Shown: positions 26,763-33,724 of the stretch, piece by piece
Layout: every line of letters begins with the position of its first letter
Numbering within the stretch: position 1 is the first letter of the stretch
Source: JADLBR01 sp964651705
GTDB taxonomy: Bacteria; Verrucomicrobiota; Verrucomicrobiia; JADLBR01
Direction: 5' to 3'
Assembly: GCA_964651705.1 (NCBI GenBank)
Contig: CAZYWZ010000007.1
Coordinates: 1-64,000 of the forward strand
Length of the DNA stretch: 64,000 nt
Notes under the pieces: generated by a model
What the model saw: only the letters and a program-made list of their open reading frames with translations
Told to the model about the DNA's origin: nothing
The model's database searches: none
Position numbers and translations under genes: made by a program

Positions 26763-26880
26763 GCCCCGGCAGCATGGGCGGCACGCCACCCGCCATCAAA
26801 CCCGTTTTCACGGCCACCACGAACCCGGTCACCATGCGCCGACAAGGCACGGACAGACGCTTCGCGGCAAACCCTCTGAG

Positions 26881-27690
26881 CTATACCACTGTCCCCGGTT
26901 CACTGTCCCGAGGCGCTTTTACATAGTCACCCCGCGAGAAGATCTTCTCCAAAAACACGTACAGCACGATGAACAGGTAGCGACTACCCATCTCTTTAAT
27001 TTTGAGTTTCGACACGCCCGTCGCCCGATTCCGCCACGTGACGGGAACCACTGTCCAGGAATAACCCCGCACGATCGCCTTGAGCGGGAGTTCCACCGTC
27101 AGATTAAAATGGGCCGAGAGAATCGGGCGGCAACCGTCGACCGCGGTCTTTCTGTACGCCTTGAATGCATTGGTTATGTCGTTGAATCTGATCCCAAAAA
27201 GGATGCGAACAAAATGATTTGCCATGCGATTGAGCATCCACTTGTGCCACAAATAATCGATCGTCCCACCCCCCCGGATGAAGCGGCTTCCAAACACGCA
27301 ATCGAAACCCTCGTTTAGTTTCTTCCAGTACCGCACCACATCTCGGCAGTCATCGGACTCGTCTGCCATCATCACCACGATCGCATCACCCGAGGCGGCG
27401 TCGAGACCTTTCACGACCGCCCGACCGAACCCACAGAGTCCTTGATTCTGTAGCGCGCACAACTCGGGCAGATGCCGCGCAATCCCCTGCAACACCCGCC
27501 AAGTTCCGTCCTCGCTTCCGTCATCCACCACGACAATTTCGTGCGGCACTCCGTGCAGTTTGAGCTCAAGATGCAGGTGCTCTATGGTGCCCGCAATACA
27601 GCCCTCCTCATTCCGGGCCGGGATTACCACCGAAAGGAGCCTCAAATCCGGGACGAGGCAACCACCCCCGTTCTCATGCGCATCGGTCAT
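26881..27690 (-). CDS. GT2 family glycosyltransferase
   Basis: 269 residues. VVIPARNEEGCIAG (21-34), VVVDDGSEDGT (54-64) and a later MMADESDD acidic motif define the GT-A fold. No C-terminal membrane segments are evident beyond a short hydrophobic stretch. It is of the polyprenol-phosphate mannosyltransferase type. It starts 2 nt after the stop of the epimerase gene, so both belong to one operon. The lower GC of this stretch relative to flanking genes hints at separate ancestry. Confidence 0.85.
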   Translation of the reverse strand: MTDAHENGGGCLVPDLRLLSVVIPARNEEGCIAGTIEHLHLELKLHGVPHEIVVVDDGSEDGTWRVLQGIARHLPELCALQNQGLCGFGRAVVKGLDAASGDAIVVMMADESDDCRDVVRYWKKLNEGFDCVFGSRFIRGGGTIDYLWHKWMLNRMANHFVRILFGIRFNDITNAFKAYRKTAVDGCRPILSAHFNLTVELPLKAIVRGYSWTVVPVTWRNRATGVSKLKIKEMGSRYLFIVLYVFLEKIFSRGDYVKAPRDSEPGTVV

Positions 27691-27692
27691 GG

Positions 27693-28778
27693 TTACGACC
27701 CGCCTCCGGCACCCGAAATCTCCAACCAAGCCGGATGCGCCTCGGCATGCCGGGCCACGTCCTCCAGAATCTCAATAGGTCCGATTCTCGGTTTCCAGCC
27801 CCATACTGCCTGAGCCTGTCGGCAATCCATGACGACCCACGGAAGGTCGAATCTTCTCTTAACTGGATCGGCAACGATTTCTCGATCGCCCCATCTGGCC
27901 ATGCACCAATCCGAAATTTCCCGCAACGACAGCGATCCCCTTACGCCACCACCAAAGTTGCTCACGCGTGACATGCCAGTCCGTCCGCAGCCCATCTGGC
28001 GAATCAGCACAGGCACCAAATCCGCAGGATGAAGTATGTCCCGCACCTGAAATCCGCACCCGCCAAATCCGGAGAATTTCATCGGCCGTCCGCGAAGCCA
28101 CGAATTCAGCCAGTACGAGACTATCCCTTGGTCGGACCGACCAAACTGCCCAGCGCCAGCCAGGACGCCGCAACGATTGATCCAAACCGAAAACCCAAAC
28201 GCCTCGCCATACTCAAGGGCAACCGTCTCGGACGCTAACTTACTCGCCCCGTAGAGGGAAAGCGGGGGCGAACTCTCGCAAGACTCCGAAATCCCCATTG
28301 CCGATACGCCGCGGGGCCAATCCTGAGACTCCATCGGACGAAAGGCCCCACCTGCGGCCTCGAGCCGGATCGAAGAAATGCTGTTTATCGAGTAAACTCG
28401 GCTCGTGCTCATAAGGATAAGCCCAGCCCGATTGATTCTACAATACTCCAAAGTGTTTAGCGTTCCGAACAAATTATGCTCCAAGAGTTCGGCAGGACCC
28501 ATCGCGGGAGTGATTCCCCCGAGAACGCTCGCGCAGGCCGCACAGTCGATCACCCAATCGGCGGGAGGCAAGGCAGTCACCTCGTGTCTGGATCGGATGT
28601 CTCCCCGAATCACCAAGACACCTCGCCGAACAAGGTCTGGAACATTCGTCTCGGCACCCCACCGCGACAGATTATCAATCCCCATCACGCTCGTTCCCGC
28701 CGCACCCGAATCCTCCAGCAGCCCACGGGCTATCGTCGAGCCCACAAAACCGCATACTCCTGTAATGAGGACCCTCAT
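27693..28778 (-). CDS. NAD-dependent sugar-nucleotide epimerase, CDP-paratose 2-epimerase-like
   Basis: 361 residues. Extended SDR: ITGVCGFVGSTIA holds the NAD loop, DNLSRWGAETNVPDL strongly resembles the DNLSRRGSE-N block of CDP-paratose/tyvelose epimerases, and SLYGASK holds the catalytic Tyr and Lys. FQVRDILHPADL is a conserved family block. ATG 28778 begins the first strand. Probably makes a nucleotide deoxysugar for a surface glycan. GC is lower than in flanking housekeeping genes, as is common for O-antigen-like loci. Confidence 0.82.
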   Translation of the reverse strand: MRVLITGVCGFVGSTIARGLLEDSGAAGTSVMGIDNLSRWGAETNVPDLVRRGVLVIRGDIRSRHEVTALPPADWVIDCAACASVLGGITPAMGPAELLEHNLFGTLNTLEYCRINRAGLILMSTSRVYSINSISSIRLEAAGGAFRPMESQDWPRGVSAMGISESCESSPPLSLYGASKLASETVALEYGEAFGFSVWINRCGVLAGAGQFGRSDQGIVSYWLNSWLRGRPMKFSGFGGCGFQVRDILHPADLVPVLIRQMGCGRTGMSRVSNFGGGVRGSLSLREISDWCMARWGDREIVADPVKRRFDLPWVVMDCRQAQAVWGWKPRIGPIEILEDVARHAEAHPAWLEISGAGGGS

Positions 28779-28901
28779 CGCCAATCGTCGTTCTTCCCGC
28801 GTGTCGACGCAACCCACTGAGGGACACTATGTAACATGACCACTATGCCTCATGATCGGGTCAACCGGCCAAACATCCCCGAGGCGATTCCACCGGTTCC
28901 A

Positions 28902-28923
28902 GTTGACCAAAATTTAGGTTAAC
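28902..28923. promoter_or_regulatory. inverted repeat in the 302-bp divergent gap
   Basis: GTTGACC-N8-GGTTAAC (one mismatch between arms), with another GGTCAAC half-site near 28858, in the gap 28779-29080 between the epimerase and the GT-C gene. It is a possible operator. No convincing -35/-10 pair was found beside it and no gene is seen in the gap. Confidence 0.35.
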
Positions 28924-29080
28924 ACCGCTCCGGCACAAGGGAATTCCGCCCCCTTCCCCGATCCGAAACCCACGGCTCACCGACGATCACGACACCCCGT
29001 ACGGCCCCACAGCGCGTCTCTGATATCAGCGATCAAAACCGCATTGCCTCCACTTGCGAAACCACATACTTTTCACCTGA

Positions 29081-30748
29081 TTGAGCATCCGGTCATATTC
29101 TCTGCCACGCCGCGGAAACTGGATTCTCGGCGCCATCACCGCCTCACTTTTCTTCCTGCATTGCTTGATCTTCTCGGGTTCCAAGGCCCTCTGGATGGAT
29201 GAGGTTTTCACCTGGCAACTGGTCACCGATCCCTGCCTGAGACATATGATCAGCGCCATCGCCGACGCATCCGATGGCGCCCCCCCCCTGTACCACACAT
29301 GCCTCTGGTTATGGTCGCGCGCCGTAGGAACGTCGGATCTCTCGCTCCGCCTGTTCAGTGCGACATGCATCGCCGGGGCGGCCCTCGCGACATTTGACGC
29401 ACTGCGAACGCGCTGGTCAACGCCCATAGCCTGGGTCGCCTGCTGGTCGGCATTCTTTTCATGCGGCCTTGTCGCGGTCCATAATCTCGAAGCTAGATTT
29501 TATGGCCTCCTCCTCTTTATCACTGCGCTCGCGCTGCGCCAATCCTCCCTGGTGAACCCCCTTCCCTCGGGACCGCTGCGCCTCATCGTGGCCGGAGTCG
29601 TCCATGCCGCCCTGGCCTGGACCCACCTTTTTGGCTTGCTCTACAGCGGTTTCCTGGTTGCCGTCGAAGCGCTGCTAGGACCCACGTCCCGCCCTGATCG
29701 CCTGCGTCGATTCGCCGCGGCAACCTGCGGATGGGCGACTTTCCTTATTTGGTGGGGGCCACTCCAGAATCAAATGGCCACGGCAAAACCACATTTTTGG
29801 ATCCCCATGCCCACTTTAGGCGATTCACTCTTGGCATTTGGCAACGGCATGGCTTTCCCGCTGACATTGGTTCCTTTCCTTTTGGTGTGGTGGCCTAAGC
29901 CCGGCAAACGTCATCGCGCGAGAAACATACGTCTTGAAATCTCGGCATTAGATGTGCTCTCAGCGTCCTGGGCATTCGGCGTCCCCCTATTGCTGGTCGC
30001 ATTCTCCTGCCTCATTTTTCCCGTATACCTGCCTCGGTACACGATCCCTGGGTTGCTTGGGGTGGCCATTCTGCTGGCCCGATTCGGTGACTGGTTGGCG
30101 CGTGACCACCAGACGGAAACGGCTGAGTCTCCGTCGCGGCAAAGGATGCTGTTCCTCGGAATGCTGCCCGTTTTGGCCTTTTTCTTACCCAGCGGCCTAA
30201 AACTCCGTTACGAAGATCCCATCGCGGCACAGCTCGCGTCAGCGCCGCCCGACCTACCCATCGTCGCCGAAAATGCGTTCCAATACCTGCATGCCTGGCG
30301 CTACCATCGAAACCGCGAGGTCTGGTATCCGCTGGATAAAGAATCGGCAGTCACCAGCCCATGCGCTGGCGAGCTCACGTACTGGTATCTCCTTTCTGCG
30401 ATCCGGCGCAACTACCTCGAGCACCGCATCGAATCATGGGACGCCATAATATATCGTTGGCCTCAATTCGTAGTCATCAGGAGTCCCCTCCAACCCCTCA
30501 ATTGGTATGCGACGCGGGTCGAACTGGATCCAAGGTTTGTCGTGGAGGAGTTGGACAATTTTGTAGTCAAAGTCACCCGCGTCAATCCACCACGATTGGC
30601 TGACGGGTATCGCCATCAAGTCAAAACACCGAACGGATATCGGACCATGCCTCCAAGCCCCGATACAGGCCAGGATCATATGGCCCAGGCGCCCCGGTCA
30701 GATACGCCATCGCCGCAAAATCCGCAGAGCCAGCCATCAGGCAAATGA
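29081..30748 (+). CDS. ArnT/PMT-like GT-C membrane glycosyltransferase
   Basis: 555 residues from a TTG at 29081; no better in-frame start precedes the conserved region. About 11 hydrophobic segments. The first periplasmic loop has WMDEVFTW with Asp40-Glu41, the catalytic acidic pair of the PMT/ArnT superfamily, and the mid-region LPRYTIPG matches the family. It would move a sugar from a polyprenyl phosphate to an envelope acceptor. The last ~42 codons run antisense through the convergent GT87 gene (128-bp overlap) and have a low-complexity Pro/Gln/Ser composition, so the true end may have been extended by loss of an earlier stop. Confidence 0.78.
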   Translation: MSIRSYSLPRRGNWILGAITASLFFLHCLIFSGSKALWMDEVFTWQLVTDPCLRHMISAIADASDGAPPLYHTCLWLWSRAVGTSDLSLRLFSATCIAGAALATFDALRTRWSTPIAWVACWSAFFSCGLVAVHNLEARFYGLLLFITALALRQSSLVNPLPSGPLRLIVAGVVHAALAWTHLFGLLYSGFLVAVEALLGPTSRPDRLRRFAAATCGWATFLIWWGPLQNQMATAKPHFWIPMPTLGDSLLAFGNGMAFPLTLVPFLLVWWPKPGKRHRARNIRLEISALDVLSASWAFGVPLLLVAFSCLIFPVYLPRYTIPGLLGVAILLARFGDWLARDHQTETAESPSRQRMLFLGMLPVLAFFLPSGLKLRYEDPIAAQLASAPPDLPIVAENAFQYLHAWRYHRNREVWYPLDKESAVTSPCAGELTYWYLLSAIRRNYLEHRIESWDAIIYRWPQFVVIRSPLQPLNWYATRVELDPRFVVEELDNFVVKVTRVNPPRLADGYRHQVKTPNGYRTMPPSPDTGQDHMAQAPRSDTPSPQNPQSQPSGK

Positions 30749-31730
30749 TCGCGAACGCTCGCCCTCTTGCCGTCGGGCTTGCCAACGCTGGCACGACTAA
30801 CCAGTACCATGGCATAAAGTTCGTTGTTGTCTTGAAGTAAACGATGGCCGCCGCAGCGGGCAAGAAATTCCAGGCAGGCAACCCGCCTCGATGCTCCCAG
30901 ACCATCAGGCCGAGCAATGCCCACGAGATGGCTTGAGAATACGCAACCCAAGTAGGCCTGTAGACTCCGTGGAGGGAGGCGTCCGAGAAAATCCAGTACA
31001 CGGGATTTTGCCGCACCTCGGTTGTGTACGTAGCGATCTGCTGAATGCTCGGGTAATGAATCTGCGCCACCAGACATGGCAGGAAACTGACCGCCAGGGC
31101 CGCAAAACAGGCTGGCACGAATCGGGGCCACGTCCGAAGAATCTCCCATATCATATAGATAAGAATGGCGCCACCAAGGACCTTCGTCTGCGCGGCGAGT
31201 CCAGCCAAGCCGAAGGCGAGGGCCGGATGGCGCCGGAAGGCAGCGACCGACAGGAGCACGAAAAGATTTTGGATGGGCTCAAACTGCCCCTCCCGAGACG
31301 CGGCCCAAATGGACAGAGGGGCCGCCCAATACAGGACACCGATCCATTTGCGCCCGGCGATGCGCGCCAGCAGGAGCGCGTTAACGGCCTCTATTACGGT
31401 CAGGACCAGCTTGGGCAGAAGCAGGCACGGCCGCAGGGCAGCACAACCGCAGAAGAAGGCCATCGCAACTGGCGGATAATTGTATGGATTCTCCGCGAAC
31501 GGCAGGTCCGCCAATGTCGGATCCAGCGCGACGAGTGGTTTTGCCGCACATGCGATCCCTCCGCAATTGAGGTGAAGCCCCCACAGCATGTTGCGGAGCA
31601 GATCGCTCGACGCATTCGGCAACTGGATGCACAATAGCAAACGGATGATCCCGACCGCAGCGATCGCCACACCGAGTCCCCATTGGCGCATGATCGCATC
31701 CGAAAACTGCTGTTTTCTTGCGGCATGCAT
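30621..31730 (-). CDS. GT87-like (DUF2029) membrane mannosyltransferase
   Basis: 369 residues with about 9 hydrophobic segments. The NPYNYPPVAM motif after the first loop is typical of GT87 polyprenol-phosphate-mannose-dependent transferases (PimE type). The start at 31730 was chosen because GAGG lies 9 nt upstream; the ATG at 31739 sits directly on that ribosome site. It lies 14 nt after the GT2 gene stop, so they are probably one operon: the GT2 could make the lipid-linked sugar this enzyme uses. The 3' end overlaps the convergent ArnT-like gene by 128 bp. Confidence 0.75.
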   Translation of the reverse strand: MHAARKQQFSDAIMRQWGLGVAIAAVGIIRLLLCIQLPNASSDLLRNMLWGLHLNCGGIACAAKPLVALDPTLADLPFAENPYNYPPVAMAFFCGCAALRPCLLLPKLVLTVIEAVNALLLARIAGRKWIGVLYWAAPLSIWAASREGQFEPIQNLFVLLSVAAFRRHPALAFGLAGLAAQTKVLGGAILIYMIWEILRTWPRFVPACFAALAVSFLPCLVAQIHYPSIQQIATYTTEVRQNPVYWIFSDASLHGVYRPTWVAYSQAISWALLGLMVWEHRGGLPAWNFLPAAAAIVYFKTTTNFMPWYWLVVPALASPTARGRAFAIICLMAGSADFAAMAYLTGAPGPYDPGLYRGLEAWSDIRSVF

Positions 31731-31744
31731 GGCAGACATCCTCG

Positions 31745-32515
31745 TTAAACCCTTCGGGCGCCACCAGCTTGTGCCTCTTTCAACCGCCGCCGGATCCTGA
31801 GCAGGGCCAGCGCCATATCGAGCGAGTCGCGCCCGAGGCGCACCTTGCTGCCGGGTTTGTCGTACCAGTCGATGGGCACCTCGACGATCCTCGCCCCATC
31901 GCGCTCCAGGTGGCAGATCAGTTCCACGTCGAAGCAGTACCGGGTCTCCCGCAGGCGGGGGCCGAGCCGCGCGAACCGCTCGCGGGGCACGATCTTGAAC
32001 CCGCACTGGGTGTCGTAGGCGCCCGTGCCGGTGAGCAGGTGCACCAGGGTGGCGAAGACCCGCCCGATCAGGTGCCGGTGGAGATGCCGGCGGACATCCC
32101 TCCCCAGCATCTTGACCCGCGCCGCCATGGCGCAGAGGCCGGGGTCTCCCGAATCCGCCACCAGCCGCACCAGCCGCACCACCTCCGCCGGGGGAATGGC
32201 GCCATCCGCATCCACGAAAGCGAGCCAGCTCGCCTCGCGCTCCTGCCTCCACGCGGCGTACACCGCGCCGCCCTTCCCCTGATTCGGTTCCACCCGCAGC
32301 ATCGGCCTCAGGAAGGGATGGCGCTCCCGCATCCCATCCACGGCACGCCGCATGGCCCCCGCTTCCTCGGGACGACTCCCGTCATCCACCACCAACACGT
32401 CGACCCCGAGCGCCGCCTGCCCCAGCGCGGGCAACAGCTGGTCCAGATAGGGACCAAGCCTCTGCCCCTCGTTGTAGGCCGGGATGGCCAGAAGGAACCG
32501 CGCCACGCCCGCCAT
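31745..32515 (-). CDS. GT2 glycosyltransferase, dolichyl-phosphate glucose/mannose synthase type
   Basis: 256 residues. AIPAYNEGQRLGPY (N-terminal), VLVVDDGSRPEE and the metal motif VDADGAIPP mark the GT-A fold. Residues around TQCGFKIVPRERF match polyprenyl-phosphate glucosyl/mannosyltransferases (Alg5/DPM1 group). There are no membrane segments. It is followed closely by the GT87-like gene that would use its product, and lies 7 nt downstream of the small roadblock protein gene. Confidence 0.85.
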   Translation of the reverse strand: MAGVARFLLAIPAYNEGQRLGPYLDQLLPALGQAALGVDVLVVDDGSRPEEAGAMRRAVDGMRERHPFLRPMLRVEPNQGKGGAVYAAWRQEREASWLAFVDADGAIPPAEVVRLVRLVADSGDPGLCAMAARVKMLGRDVRRHLHRHLIGRVFATLVHLLTGTGAYDTQCGFKIVPRERFARLGPRLRETRYCFDVELICHLERDGARIVEVPIDWYDKPGSKVRLGRDSLDMALALLRIRRRLKEAQAGGARRV

Positions 32516-32522
32516 GGCCCCC

Positions 32523-33005
32523 CTACGACAGCAGCGGCCGGGCCGGATCGAGATCGAGGGGCGGCAACTGGCCGAAGGCGATCGCGCCCGCGCGCGCGAT
32601 CTCCTCGACCATGCCGGTCACCTCATTGGCGAGCTTGGCGGCATAATAGCGGACCAGGCCGATGGAGGTGGAGTGCTGGAATACCACGACCAGCAGGGTC
32701 TCGGCATCCAGCGAGTGGAGCAGGATCCGCAGCCCCTCGCCCTCGTGCACCTGTTCCGCGAACTCGCTGGTGCCCAGCCGCCTCGCCAGCTCCCGCGATG
32801 CCGCAAAGGAGCCCGCCGCCAGCGCGCACAGGATCGCCACGTCGCTGCCCGGATCCTTCCCCTCGTGGAACAGGAGGTTCCCCGCGCGGTCACACAGCGC
32901 CACCCAGTGCGCGCTGGTCGCCTCGAGAAACCCCTGGAGGGCTCCCTGAAGCGCCTTGACCTCGGCCGCGCCAGCCGAGGGAGGGACATTGGCAAATGGA
33001 TCCAT
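32523..33005 (-). CDS. roadblock/LC7 domain protein (MglB-like)
   Basis: 160 residues. A single roadblock domain with alternating strands and helices (HWVALCDRAGNLLFHEG, ETLLVVVFQHSTSIGLVRYY). In MglA/MglB systems this fold is the GTPase-activating partner. The ATG at 33005 has a GTGAGG ribosome site formed by the stop region of the GTPase gene 8 nt upstream, so the two are coupled. It is in a unit with the MglA-like GTPase and the giant roadblock protein. Confidence 0.78.
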   Translation of the reverse strand: MDPFANVPPSAGAAEVKALQGALQGFLEATSAHWVALCDRAGNLLFHEGKDPGSDVAILCALAAGSFAASRELARRLGTSEFAEQVHEGEGLRILLHSLDAETLLVVVFQHSTSIGLVRYYAAKLANEVTGMVEEIARAGAIAFGQLPPLDLDPARPLLS

Positions 33006-33013
33006 GGCCGGCC

Positions 33014-33637
33014 TCACTGTGCCCGGGCGGGCGCCATGCCCGCCTGGGATGTCTTGGAATACTTGATCATCAGCAACTTCGCGATCGCGTTGAGGGTCTC
33101 GACAACGCCCTCGCCTCGCGAGGCCACCGCCTCGAACGATGGCGCGCGGATCGCCCGATTGTTGAACGCGTACTCCAGATAGTCGACCGTCGCCGCTTCC
33201 GGGAGATCCCTCTTGTTGTATTGGATCACGTAGGGGATCTGGGCCAGGGAGAGATTATTCACCAGGAGGTTCTCCTGGAGGTCCTGGAACGATTCCACGT
33301 TCTCCGGCATCCGGTCCCACCCGGAATCCACGACAAACACGATCCCGTCGGCCCCGCGCAATACCAGCTGCCGGGTGCTCGTGTAGATCTGCTGCCCGGG
33401 GACGGTGTAGAGCTGGAAGCGGACGGTGAAGTTGTTCAGCGTCGGCGTCTTGAGCGACATGAAATCAAAAAAGAGGGTCCGGTCGCCGCTGGTTGCGAGG
33501 GAGACCAGGTCGCTCTTTTGCTGGGGGTCCAGGGAATGGTGGATGGCCTGAAGATTCGTCGTCTTGCCACAGAAGCCACAACCGTAAAAGACGACCTTCA
33601 GCTGAATCTCGCGCTGGGCGTAGTTTATATAGGCCAT
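33014..33637 (-). CDS. MglA-like small Ras-type GTPase
   Basis: 207 residues. Starts MAYINYAQREIQLKVVFYG, typical of MglA. The P-loop is GCGFCGKTT (19-27), switch II TVPGQQIYTSTRQLVLRGAD, and the guanine motif QYNKRDLP. MglA proteins set polarity or localise motility and envelope machines. The P-loop has Cys20 and Cys23 where MglA usually has Pro and Ser/Gly, which is unusual. Genes for two roadblock proteins flank it. The alternative upstream ATG at 33688 lacks conserved sequence. Confidence 0.88.
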   Translation of the reverse strand: MAYINYAQREIQLKVVFYGCGFCGKTTNLQAIHHSLDPQQKSDLVSLATSGDRTLFFDFMSLKTPTLNNFTVRFQLYTVPGQQIYTSTRQLVLRGADGIVFVVDSGWDRMPENVESFQDLQENLLVNNLSLAQIPYVIQYNKRDLPEAATVDYLEYAFNNRAIRAPSFEAVASRGEGVVETLNAIAKLLMIKYSKTSQAGMAPARAQ

Positions 33638-33724
33638 ATGCGCCGCTGGACGACACCTATCGCGTGCCGGCTCAGCCCCAATGTGCACAGGAAATTTGAG
33701 GATTCCAACACTTTTCGCCGTTCG

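Noticed and set aside
26763..26880. tRNA or small gene in the gap between two glycosyltransferase genes
   Set aside because: No cloverleaf, no TTC-loop motif and no convincing short coding frame.
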